A stretch of DNA of 5,410 bases. Source: Lachnospiraceae bacterium UBA2868 (GTDB taxonomy: Bacteria; Bacillota_A; Clostridia; Lachnospirales; Lachnospiraceae). Positions within the stretch are counted from its first letter, which is position 1, and each line of letters starts with the position of its first letter. Where the stretch lies: positions 14,815 through 20,224 of the forward strand of contig DEEW01000020.1 in NCBI GenBank assembly GCA_002350465.1. Reading direction: 5' to 3'. The notes under the pieces were generated by a model, which did not search any database, was not told the DNA's origin, and worked only from the letters and a program-made list of their open reading frames with translations. Below are positions 1 to 5,410 of this stretch, piece by piece. Both the position numbers and the translations under genes were made by a program.

Positions 1-684
1 AATACCGAGCGCAGAGTCCAGCGTATCAGAACTGCTGTTACAGAAGAGGGTAATATGGCGCTGGATACGGATATCATTATAAATCTGATGAATGCTATGG
101 GATATAAACAGCCGTATCTTACGGCATCTCTTATCATGGATGAGATATCATCGGTTACCCCCAGCTTTGGAGGTATATCACATGCCAGACTTGATGCAGG
201 AGAGAGCCTTCAGTGGCCCTGCCCGGACAAGGGACATCCCGGAACACCTATAATGCATACAAACGGTCCGGTAAGAGGAAAAGCATTACTGTATCCCGCT
301 GTTTATAAACCTTCTCAGGAGCTTCCCGATGATGAATACCCGTTTATTCTGACAACCGGACGGATACTGTATCAGTATAACGCTGCGGCAATGACATCCC
401 GGGCGCCGGGACTTAATGAGATATCCGGAGAAGGGTTTATAGAAGTCAATTACAAAGATGCCGACCGGCTGGGAATCCAAAATGGTGAGAGAATAAATGT
501 ATGCAGCAGGCGAGGGAAAATCACGGCTACTGCAAGAGTCGGCAGGAAGGTCTCGGAGGGTGAAACGTGGATGCCCTTCCATTTTGCGGACTCCCCAGTC
601 AATGTGCTGACAAATGCCGCCCTTGATGAATTTGCGAGAATTCCCGAGTACAAGGTTTGTGCTGTTAATATCGGAAAACTGTAG
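1..684 (+). CDS. fdhA: Formate dehydrogenase alpha subunit, C-terminal part (5' truncated by window edge)
   Basis: This is the last 227 codons of a molybdopterin oxidoreductase that oxidises formate to CO2 (or the reverse) at a bis-MGD molybdenum or tungsten centre. The frame is open from base 1 with no start before it, and the first visible residues, NTERRVQR, match the conserved 'TERRVQR' stretch of FdhA/FdhF proteins, so the ATG at 55 is internal. Further family landmarks are GISHARL, LQWPCP followed by HPGTP (about residues 58-84), LTTGR near 117, and a C-terminal dinucleotide-binding beta barrel with SRRGKI, MPFHF and the closing EYKVCAVNI. The catalytic Cys/Sec and the Fe-S ligands lie upstream, outside the window. 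The gene ends with tandem stops (TAG TAA) 6 bp from the stop of a convergent gene. Family identity is very secure. Whether the enzyme is NAD-linked, ferredoxin-linked or hydrogenase-linked cannot be told from this fragment. Confidence 0.95.
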   Translation, partial: NTERRVQRIRTAVTEEGNMALDTDIIINLMNAMGYKQPYLTASLIMDEISSVTPSFGGISHARLDAGESLQWPCPDKGHPGTPIMHTNGPVRGKALLYPAVYKPSQELPDDEYPFILTTGRILYQYNAAAMTSRAPGLNEISGEGFIEVNYKDADRLGIQNGERINVCSRRGKITATARVGRKVSEGETWMPFHFADSPVNVLTNAALDEFARIPEYKVCAVNIGKL

Positions 685-690
685 TAACGG

Positions 691-1137
691 TCATTTGATC
701 TCAATACGAACTACATTTTTAACATTTCTTTTTGAATCGGTATCGCCGAAGACTATGAGTCTGGGACTTTCTTCTTCGAGAATGATCCATGCTTTGTTGA
801 CATCGGCAAGAAGTTCATCCGCGGAAATATCAGTGTGATATTCGTCATCCGAATATACTGATATTTCCGTATATTTATCTGCACCTGCAAGAGATGGGAT
901 GTAAGCTACTTCATAACCTTGGGCACTGATCTTTTTTACTTCACCTTTTTTGTTTACTGTTTCCCCCTCAACCTTTGTTAGTGGAAGATCACTTAGGCTG
1001 ACTGAGATTTCATTTGAAGGTGTTTTGATGAGGATACTTCCTCTCTCAACCTGCTGTCTTTGACCGAGGTATATTGCACCGCAAAATGATGTAAGCGCCA
1101 GTAATAGGGAAATGACTGTCAGAATTCTTTTCTTCAT
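691..1137 (-). CDS. Membrane-anchored small protein with a sulfite-oxidase-like molybdopterin-binding fold (putative)
   Basis: This is a 148-residue protein of uncertain function. Residues 1-25 are a basic start (MKKR) followed by a hydrophobic stretch, so it is either exported or held in the membrane by its N terminus. Cys19 is not in a proper lipobox (TSFC), so a lipoprotein is unlikely. Residues 33-147 follow the strand pattern I associate with the oxidoreductase molybdopterin-binding domain (SUOX type): SVSLSDLPL near 45-53, GYEVAYIPSLAGA at 74-86, a 'SDDEYHTDIS' segment at 96-105, SPRLIVFGD at 124-132, and the closing NVKNVVRIEI. The mature part contains no cysteine, so the Mo-thiolate ligand of sulfite oxidases is absent. 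It may bind a cofactor or precursor without catalysis, or simply share the fold. The start overlaps the stop of the upstream ECF-like gene as ATGA, with a GGAG site (1148-1151) 10 nt upstream, indicating translational coupling. The gene itself is secure; the fold assignment is moderate. Confidence 0.6.
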   Translation of the reverse strand: MKKRILTVISLLLALTSFCGAIYLGQRQQVERGSILIKTPSNEISVSLSDLPLTKVEGETVNKKGEVKKISAQGYEVAYIPSLAGADKYTEISVYSDDEYHTDISADELLADVNKAWIILEEESPRLIVFGDTDSKRNVKNVVRIEIK

Positions 1138-1691
1138 GATGATTGTTCTCCGCTCTTAAATGATTTATTCAAATAAGGTGCAATACGTTCCACAAGGTTA
1201 ACACTGATAAGGGAACAGATCGCACCGCTTGTTGCCGATACGAGTGCATATATAAGCAGAACTATTCCGTGAAGATGAAATACAATTATATTTGCGGCAA
1301 GAGCCGCACATACCGACGATGCAACGGAAGACAGCAAAATACCGGATGTAGGCGACGGATTATTATGACGTGAAAAATACAGGCACAGATCGATTGCTAT
1401 GCCCGGCAGTATATATCCAATCGGTGCAAGAGCCCCCATACTTCCTACCATTCCGAATGACAGAGCCAGTAAACTCTGAACAACAGACATTAGGGTTGCA
1501 CATCCGAAAAGCCTGACTATAGATGCTGCGACAATCAGGAACATAAGAGAAAAAGAGGTAGCGATACCTCCGGGTATATGAAGAGACTCCGTGACAATAT
1601 TAGCCACGGGTGATATGATTTTTTTGGCAACCAAACCGAGATCACAGCAAATAGCCATGAAGATCATATGGTTGAGCCGTATTTTATTCAA
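1134..1691 (-). CDS. ECF transporter S component-like membrane protein
   Basis: This is a very hydrophobic 185-residue protein with about six predicted membrane segments (roughly 8-28, 45-62, 65-82, 86-106, 117-137 and 141-165), the size and topology of substrate-binding S components of energy-coupling factor vitamin/metal transporters. The 'IPGG' turn (39-42) after segment 1 and the Gly/Ala-rich helices resemble the YkoE/ThiW-like S components, though I cannot assign a named family. I choose the TTG at 1691 as start: a strong AAAGGAG site (1700-1706) sits 8 nt before it and the protein then begins MNKIRL. An upstream in-frame TTG at 1724 falls inside the leader hairpin. No EcfA/EcfT genes are present, so it would use a shared energising module encoded elsewhere. 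It is the first gene of a two-gene operon under a Moco-riboswitch-like leader, which points to a molybdenum-cofactor-related substrate (inference). It could instead be another small integral membrane protein. Confidence 0.65.
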   Translation of the reverse strand: MNKIRLNHMIFMAICCDLGLVAKKIISPVANIVTESLHIPGGIATSFSLMFLIVAASIVRLFGCATLMSVVQSLLALSFGMVGSMGALAPIGYILPGIAIDLCLYFSRHNNPSPTSGILLSSVASSVCAALAANIIVFHLHGIVLLIYALVSATSGAICSLISVNLVERIAPYLNKSFKSGEQSS

Positions 1692-1699
1692 TTTAGGTA

Positions 1700-1806
1700 C
1701 TCCTTTATAATGAGAAAGGCACAACCGTTTCCGGTTATACCCCGGCAGGTATACTGCGGTCCAATGACCATGGCTTATGCTTTAGGCCAGAGGACTCGGA
1801 GCAGTT
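1700..1806 (-). promoter_or_regulatory. Candidate molybdenum cofactor (Moco) riboswitch leader
   Basis: The transcript leader of the S-component gene is strongly structured. Reading the minus strand: ACUGC (1805-1801) pairs with GCAGU (1757-1753); GUCC (1795-1792) pairs with GGAC (1762-1759), leaving the UCCGA segment unpaired on one side; UGGC (1789-1786) pairs with GCCA (1774-1771). After ACCUGCCGG comes a 10-bp hairpin, GGUAUAACCG (1741-1732) / CGGUUGUGCC (1727-1718), capped by a GAAA tetraloop. Conserved-looking stretches CUCCGAG, CAUGG, GGACCGCAGU and CUGCCGGG plus a GNRA tetraloop are what I recall of the Moco RNA motif. The context (formate dehydrogenase, mobA, molybdopterin-fold protein) agrees. 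The downstream ribosome binding site is adjacent to the last hairpin, so translational control is plausible. A tungsten-cofactor variant cannot be excluded. The helices are seen directly; the class name is from memory, without a covariance-model search. Confidence 0.68.
1702..1719 (-). promoter_or_regulatory. Possible ribosome-binding-site sequestering hairpin
   Basis: On the minus-strand RNA, CCUUU (1719-1715) can pair with AAAGG (1706-1702), which is the core of the Shine-Dalgarno sequence of the ECF-like gene, across an 8-nt loop. C1719 and C1718 are also the last two bases of the GAAA-capped aptamer hairpin, so the complete forms of the two helices cannot coexist. This is a plausible expression platform; the energetics were not computed. 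Confidence 0.45.
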
Positions 1807-1812
1807 GCAGAT

Positions 1813-1818
1813 AGTATA
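1813..1818 (-). promoter_or_regulatory. Extended -10 promoter for the riboswitch/ECF-like operon
   Basis: On the minus strand the sequence TGCTATACT gives a TG-N extended -10 element with TATACT (one mismatch to TATAAT). Seventeen bases upstream there is only a weak -35 (TGGCGG, 1841-1836), as is common for extended -10 promoters. The predicted transcription start, near A1806/A1805, falls exactly where the first aptamer helix begins, which supports both calls. Confidence 0.6.
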
Positions 1819-1856
1819 GCATGACCTCAGGGATACCGCCAGATGGGAATAAAATT

Positions 1857-2453
1857 ATGAATGGAAAAAACATAGAAAGCGGAAGAATGGCGGTTGCCGT
1901 TCTGGTCGGTGGAAGATCTAAAAGAATGGGACTGCCGAAAGAGTCGGTTGTTATTCCGGATGACGGAAGGACTTTTCTGGAGAGAATATGTGATGAGGTT
2001 GACATAATTTCGGAAAGACTGTTTGTCGCCCGATATTTGTCGGTAAGGGATGGCCAATGTATCGAAAGGGACGGATACATAAATGTACCTGACCGTTATG
2101 CCGGGATCGGGCCTATAGGGGGTATATATTCGTCGCTGGAAAAGGCGGCGGAAGATGGTGCGGGATCTGTGCTGATTCTTGCATGCGATCTCATCGGATA
2201 TGACCACAACGAAATTTCCGGTATTTGCGATAGTTATAAGGGAGAGGATATATTGTTTGCGAGAACCGGAGATGGGAGACTCCAGCCTCTTGCAAGTGTA
2301 TATTCGGCAGATATTCTACCTGCGGTAAGAGATTTGATTGAGAGAGGAAAATACCGGATAACGGATCTGTCGGATACTTGTGCGAACGTAGGTTATTATG
2401 ATACTTTTCGAAATGAATGCTATATAAATCAGAATACGCCTTTCAATAAATAA
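1857..2453 (+). CDS. mobA: Molybdenum cofactor guanylyltransferase MobA
   Basis: A 198-residue cytosolic nucleotidyltransferase that transfers GMP from GTP to Mo-molybdopterin, giving the guanine dinucleotide cofactor required by DMSO-reductase-family enzymes such as the formate dehydrogenase at the left edge. The N-terminal signature LVGGRSKRMGLPK (16-28) is the GTP-binding loop, with Val17 where Ala is usual. GIGPIGGIYSSL (83-94) matches the family's D..pG.GPlgGi motif, ACDL (109-112) supplies the metal-binding Asp111, QPLASVYS (143-150) is the conserved QPL.a.Y segment, and NQNTP (191-195) corresponds to the usual NINTP near the C terminus. Length is normal for MobA. ATG 1857 is preferred because GGGA (1845-1848) lies 8 nt upstream; the ATG at 1821 has no suitably spaced site and would add 12 residues lacking conservation. 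It is divergent from the riboswitch operon and has no clear promoter of its own that I can see. Confidence 0.9.
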   Translation: MNGKNIESGRMAVAVLVGGRSKRMGLPKESVVIPDDGRTFLERICDEVDIISERLFVARYLSVRDGQCIERDGYINVPDRYAGIGPIGGIYSSLEKAAEDGAGSVLILACDLIGYDHNEISGICDSYKGEDILFARTGDGRLQPLASVYSADILPAVRDLIERGKYRITDLSDTCANVGYYDTFRNECYINQNTPFNK

Positions 2454-2477
2454 AAAAAGGGGGACAAATCGTCCCCC
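2452..2477 (-). terminator. Intrinsic terminator of the chemotaxis receptor gene, between convergent genes
   Basis: GGGGGAC (2459-2465) pairs perfectly with GTCCCCC (2471-2477) around a 5-base loop. On the minus strand the hairpin is followed by seven T residues (complement of 2452-2458), a textbook terminator 18 nt after the receptor stop codon. The T tract overlaps the mobA stop codon. On the plus strand the hairpin is followed by extra C residues and TTGATCTT, so termination of mobA there would be weaker. Confidence 0.85.
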
Positions 2478-2494
2478 CCCCTTGATCTTATAAT

Positions 2495-4006
2495 TTATGT
2501 GTATGATTTTAATTCGGTAGCGTTTTCATTGAGATCATCAACAAGGTTATTGATATGCTCAACGATCTGCTTGTTCTGCTGGCTGCTGTCATAAGTTGTG
2601 CTTGCGTGAGCCGTAACCTCTTCGGTAATGGCCGAGATAGTCTGAATGCTGTTGACAATCTCGCTGTTTGCCGTTGCAAGGTTTGAAACGCTGTTCTTCA
2701 TACCATCGGAACTTGAAAGTATATCCTCAACGTTTTGTGAGATCAGGTTGAAGTCATTAGCGGTCTTGTTAGCACATTCACTTTCTTCCTGACCTGTTTT
2801 GATTAGGGACTCGATATTATCAACCATAGTGCCAAGCTGTGAGTTGATGTCTGCAATGAGTCTGTTGATATCGCCGGTTGCCTCGGATGTCTGGTTAGCG
2901 AGATTGGAGATTTCGGTAGCTACAACCGCAAAACCTCTTCCGGCCTCACCGGCTCTTGCTGCTTCGATGGATGCATTAAGAGCAAGGAGAGATGTCTGGT
3001 CGGCAACGTTGTTGATAAGTTCCGTTATTGAATTCATCTGGGATGTTGTCTGTGAGAATGTTGCAAGCGCAGCCTGAACATCCTTACCTGCGGTGTCTAT
3101 CTGCTCTGTAAGACGACCCATTACAGTGATCTGCTTCTGGCCTTCTTCAACGGCCTGAGCAGTAGCTTCAACGTGATCCATGATAGTATCAGTAGTCTGT
3201 TTAACCGAGTCAATATGATTCTGGATCTCCTCGGTTTTGATCAGCTGGTTCTGAACCGCATCTGCCGATTCGGCTGTTCCGGTGCTTACCTCATCCATAC
3301 TGGAGAGTGTCTGCTCAACAGAATCCTTTAGTGTTCCCATCTCAGAGGCAATCTCACTGACTGAATCTGTCATCTTGGATGAAACGGAGAGGATCTCTTT
3401 CATCAGACTGTTTGTTTTGCTCTCTTCGATGCGGACTCTTGCACTTCTGATCTCCTGGAACTTCTTGGAAGTCTTGGCATTAAGTATAAGAAATACTGCC
3501 GTAACCGCAAGAAGAACGGCTCTCATAGGAAGTGATGTCACGTCATCGGGTGTGAGATTGGGAGACTGCATACGTATGGCCACCGATATTATATTAATAA
3601 TAACGGCTCCGATACTTACCGCAGCAGTATATTTCACATCCGAATATACAGAAACCACTACGATAATCGGAATAACGTACAGATAGACAATACCGATATC
3701 TGATGTAAACATGATAACTGCATACAGCAGGCCGAAACCGAAGCCTATTACATGCTTGACAACAGGTGACTCGTGATCCTTAAGGTACAGACTCCATGAA
3801 ATAATAATCGGAGCCAGAGCCAGCAGTATTGTTCCGATTCCCGCACCTATCGGGATCAGCCCCTGGGGGAGCAACACTACATAGGTCAGTGCAATGAAAC
3901 CGCATATCAGAGTGGCTGCAATGATACAAAGTTTGTTGGCAATAGCCATTTCAGACTGGTCGGCCAGATCTTTCAGATCGGTCAGATTGATTTTTTCTTC
4001 ACTCAT
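2495..4006 (-). CDS. Methyl-accepting chemotaxis protein with six-helix membrane domain and no HAMP
   Basis: A 503-residue chemoreceptor. The C-terminal signalling domain is unmistakable: the hairpin tip at about 336-372 reads [23 protein letters not shown] and continues [22 protein letters not shown], the site that contacts CheA and CheW. Flanking long coiled coils (about 205-330 and 375-500) carry Glu/Gln-rich candidate methylation sites, for example [11 protein letters not shown] near 460-470. The N-terminal part has about 23 cytosolic residues and then six predicted membrane helices (roughly 24-46, 50-75, 86-102, 104-122, 126-146, 161-177) with short loops. There is no periplasmic ligand domain, no HAMP, and no C-terminal NWETF-type tether. 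The membrane part must therefore sense something in or across the bilayer, or bind a partner. Start ATG 4006 follows an AGGTGAG site with 7 nt spacing; an in-frame ATG at 4096 lies upstream of the likely promoter. Single-gene transcript with its own terminator. Confidence 0.93.
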   Translation of the reverse strand: MSEEKINLTDLKDLADQSEMAIANKLCIIAATLICGFIALTYVVLLPQGLIPIGAGIGTILLALAPIIISWSLYLKDHESPVVKHVIGFGFGLLYAVIMFTSDIGIVYLYVIPIIVVVSVYSDVKYTAAVSIGAVIINIISVAIRMQSPNLTPDDVTSLPMRAVLLAVTAVFLILNAKTSKKFQEIRSARVRIEESKTNSLMKEILSVSSKMTDSVSEIASEMGTLKDSVEQTLSSMDEVSTGTAESADAVQNQLIKTEEIQNHIDSVKQTTDTIMDHVEATAQAVEEGQKQITVMGRLTEQIDTAGKDVQAALATFSQTTSQMNSITELINNVADQTSLLALNASIEAARAGEAGRGFAVVATEISNLANQTSEATGDINRLIADINSQLGTMVDNIESLIKTGQEESECANKTANDFNLISQNVEDILSSSDGMKNSVSNLATANSEIVNSIQTISAITEEVTAHASTTYDSSQQNKQIVEHINNLVDDLNENATELKSYT

Positions 4007-4067
4007 TTTGATTCTCACCTCATTTGAATTAAAATGCATATAACACTCATATGCTAAACTATGTAGT

Positions 4068-4073
4068 ATTATA
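4068..4073 (-). promoter_or_regulatory. Putative promoter -10 of the chemotaxis receptor gene
   Basis: The minus strand carries a perfect TATAAT, with a partial -35 (GTGCAA, 4096-4091) at 17 bp spacing. The predicted start near 4061 gives a leader of about 55 nt before ATG 4006. I see no sigma-28 (TAAA...CCGATAT) pattern, so the receptor appears to use the housekeeping sigma factor. Confidence 0.5.
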
Positions 4074-4128
4074 TTCCCTTTTTTGTAAGATTGCACTTCA
4101 ATTCTTGCTTTTCTAGCAGATTGATTTT

Positions 4129-4137
4129 TGATATAAT
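4129..4137 (+). promoter_or_regulatory. Extended -10 promoter of the 188-residue membrane protein gene
   Basis: TGATATAAT is a TG-N extended -10 with a perfect TATAAT at 4132-4137. No good -35 is present at 17 bp. The predicted start near 4143-4144 leaves a short leader of about 21 nt that carries the GGAGG site (4153-4157). It is divergent from the receptor promoter, with about 58 bp between the two -10 elements. Confidence 0.55.
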
Positions 4138-4164
4138 TGTCGGAGTGAATGCGGAGGATGTAAA

Positions 4165-4731
4165 GTGGCTAACAAATCAATTATAGACGGTTTTTCGTTT
4201 GCGGATGATGCTGATGTGTCTCTTGCGTCATCAGAGATCGAGAAGATCAAGTATATAGCTGGCAAGATGAATATGGATAATCCGCGGGGCGTACTTGCGG
4301 TTTATGACAAGCTTATCACAAGCGGAATATTTGTAACGCCCGTCGGATATGAATATCTTCGGACTCTTCAGAGCTATCTGTATAAGTGCAAGGATATTCC
4401 GGATGATGCGGTCAAGGAGATTCCGGTTCCCATTTCCTATACGAGAGCTTTAAACCTTCGAAGCGAAGAGAGGGATGAGCGAATGCAGGCAGAGAGGCAG
4501 ATGCGTACCCTTCGCAAGACATTCAGGACAGAGTATAAAGTTTCGCTTATCGTAAATATCATACTTATCATTATGGTGATAGCGATGTTTGTTATCACTC
4601 TCAAAGCGGAAAATCCCAACATGATCAATTACAGAACGGCAATACTGAATCAGTACAGTGAGTGGGAGCAGGAGCTTAACGAAAGAGAGGCTGCGATCAA
4701 GCAAAGAGAACTGGAACTGGAAAAAGAATGA
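4165..4731 (+). CDS. Single-pass membrane protein with C-terminal coiled coil, function unknown
   Basis: I do not recognise this 188-residue protein. Residues 1-95 look like a soluble, mostly helical domain ([19 protein letters not shown] at 25-43, then [15 protein letters not shown] at 58-72). Residues 99-123 are a highly charged helix rich in Arg and Glu, 125-146 form one clear membrane segment ([21 protein letters not shown]), and 164-188 are a Glu/Lys/Gln-rich coiled coil ending LELEKE. There is no signal peptide, so the N-terminal domain is probably cytosolic and the coiled coil outside, by the positive-inside rule. It starts with GTG, 7 nt after a perfect GGAGG. It has its own promoter, is divergent from the chemotaxis receptor, and is followed after 113 bp by a response regulator without an obvious terminator between them, so partial co-transcription is possible. 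An accessory role in signalling is only a neighbourhood guess. The gene is secure by start signals and amino-acid pattern. Confidence 0.85.
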   Translation: MANKSIIDGFSFADDADVSLASSEIEKIKYIAGKMNMDNPRGVLAVYDKLITSGIFVTPVGYEYLRTLQSYLYKCKDIPDDAVKEIPVPISYTRALNLRSEERDERMQAERQMRTLRKTFRTEYKVSLIVNIILIIMVIAMFVITLKAENPNMINYRTAILNQYSEWEQELNEREAAIKQRELELEKE

Positions 4732-4791
4732 TTTTCATATTTTCGTCACATATTGCTGTTAGAATTGTCCTTACAAAATTGATCTGGCATT

Positions 4792-4818
4792 GTAAACGGA
4801 ATACTTGATCATGTTTAC
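4792..4818. repeat. Inverted repeat upstream of the response regulator
   Basis: GTAAAC (4792-4797) and GTTTAC (4813-4818) are perfect inverted half-sites with 15 bases between them, located 27 bp before the regulator's start codon. They could form an operator, for example for autoregulation, but a 6-bp inverted match can arise by chance in AT-rich intergenic DNA. No strong promoter is apparent in this gap; TTGTAA (4790-4795) and TACTAT (4816-4821) are too far apart at 20 bp. Confidence 0.25.
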
Positions 4819-4844
4819 TATATGTTTCGAAAGTGAGGATTGAG

Positions 4845-5410
4845 ATGGAAAAGGTTAAGATCCTGGTTGTTGATGATGAAGCAAGAATGAGAAAGCTCGT
4901 TAAGGACTTTCTTATCAAGAAGGATTATGAAGTAATAGAAGCGGCCGACGGGCAGGAAGCCGTTGATGTTTTCTTCGATCAGAACGATATTTCTCTTGTT
5001 ATACTTGATGTAATGATGCCGAAGATGGATGGCTGGGAAGTATTAAAAGAGATAAGGGCATATTCCAAGATTCCCGTTATAATGCTGACGGCTAAGGGCG
5101 ACGAGAGGGATGAACTTAAGGGCTTTGATTCCGGAGCCGATGAATACATTTCCAAGCCGTTTTCGCCCAAGATACTTGTTGCAAGAGTAGATGCGCTGCT
5201 TCGCAGGAGCAATCTCATCTCGGAAGAGGAGAAAATTGAGACAGGCGGCATCATAATGGATAAGGCGGCACATACCGTCACGATTGAGGGCAAGCAGATT
5301 GAGCTGTCATTCAAGGAGTTTGAGCTCCTTGCATATTTTATGGAAAATCAGGGGATCGCACTCTCAAGGGAGAAGATCCTTAATCACGTCTGGAATTACG
5401 ACTATTTCGG
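4845..5410 (+). CDS. OmpR/PhoB-family response regulator (3' truncated by window edge)
   Basis: The first 188 codons of a two-component transcription regulator. The receiver domain (about 1-120) has the full set of functional residues: acidic pair Asp10-Asp11, phosphoacceptor Asp55 in LVILDVMMPKMDG, Thr82 in IMLTAK, and Lys104 in YISKPF. A linker of about 10 residues leads to a winged-helix DNA-binding domain starting near 131; visible are IELSFKEFELLAYFMENQG and LSREKILNHVWNYDYFG, typical of OmpR/PhoB proteins. Roughly the last 35-40 residues, with the recognition helix and wing, lie outside. ATG 4845 follows GAGG (4835-4838) with 6 nt spacing. A partner histidine kinase usually lies just downstream and is not in view. 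Family is certain; the stimulus and targets cannot be inferred. Confidence 0.97.
   Translation, partial: MEKVKILVVDDEARMRKLVKDFLIKKDYEVIEAADGQEAVDVFFDQNDISLVILDVMMPKMDGWEVLKEIRAYSKIPVIMLTAKGDERDELKGFDSGADEYISKPFSPKILVARVDALLRRSNLISEEEKIETGGIIMDKAAHTVTIEGKQIELSFKEFELLAYFMENQGIALSREKILNHVWNYDYF

Noticed and set aside
691..1137. Lipoprotein signal peptide
   Set aside because: Cys19 is preceded by T-S-F, which breaks the lipobox, with Phe at -1 where Gly/Ala/Ser is expected.
1692..1724. TTG start at 1724 extending the ECF-like protein by 11 residues
   Set aside because: It lies within the GAAA-capped hairpin, has no ribosome binding site, and a well-spaced AAAGGAG precedes the TTG at 1691.
1700..1806. 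Tetrahydrofolate, cobalamin or thiamine riboswitch, as often found before ECF S components
   Set aside because: None of the hallmark cores I know for those classes is visible, whereas the helices and the neighbourhood fit the Moco class.
1821..1856. ATG 1821 as the mobA start
   Set aside because: The nearest GGAG (1798-1801) is 19 nt away, and the extra residues are not part of the MobA fold; ATG 1857 has a suitable site.
2799..3686. Plus-strand open frames within the chemoreceptor gene
   Set aside because: They are opposite-strand shadows of a strongly conserved coding region, with no ribosome binding sites or recognisable domains.
4007..4096. ATG 4096 start adding 30 residues to the chemoreceptor
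   Set aside because: The extension includes the likely -10 promoter and lacks a ribosome binding site, while ATG 4006 has AGGTGAG at good spacing.
4106..4118. Small palindrome TGCT-n5-AGCA between the divergent promoters
   Set aside because: Four-base arms are too short to separate from chance in AT-rich DNA.
1..5410. CRISPR arrays, tRNA/rRNA genes, insertion sequences, attachment sites
   Set aside because: I found no regularly spaced repeats, no tRNA-like cloverleaf, and no transposase or integrase coding signatures on either strand.

Overview
The window fits a low-to-moderate-GC anaerobic Firmicute, most likely Lachnospiraceae or a related Clostridia lineage. The grounds are the formate dehydrogenase type, strong GGAG-type ribosome binding sites, TATAAT/extended -10 promoters, GTG and TTG starts, and a methyl-accepting chemotaxis protein of clostridial appearance. 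This placement rests on protein style, not on a database search.

Left half (1-2453) is a molybdenum-cofactor neighbourhood. It opens with the 3' end of a formate dehydrogenase alpha subunit gene (+). Converging on it is a two-gene operon (-): a small ECF-transporter S-component-like membrane protein, overlapping by 4 nt (ATGA) a 148-residue membrane-anchored protein whose soluble part resembles the sulfite-oxidase-type molybdopterin-binding fold. Upstream of this operon, a structured leader of about 107 nt has the layout of a molybdenum cofactor (Moco) riboswitch, including a 10-bp hairpin capped by a GAAA tetraloop. It lies just after an extended -10 promoter. Divergent from it is mobA (+), which attaches the nucleotide to molybdopterin to make the guanylyl form used by formate dehydrogenases.

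The right half (2454-5410) is a signalling region. mobA converges on a 503-residue chemotaxis receptor gene (-) across a GC-rich hairpin terminator. The receptor has six predicted membrane segments and no extracellular sensor or HAMP domain. A 158-bp divergent promoter region separates it from a 188-residue one-pass membrane/coiled-coil protein of unknown function (+). This is followed by an OmpR/PhoB-type response regulator (+) that runs off the window.

The most interesting element is the riboswitch-controlled pair in 691-1806. A cofactor-sensing leader, an ECF substrate-binding membrane subunit and a cysteine-less molybdopterin-fold protein together suggest an undescribed uptake or handling route for a molybdenum-cofactor-related compound feeding the adjacent formate dehydrogenase. 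The component identities are supported to differing degrees; the joint function is inference.
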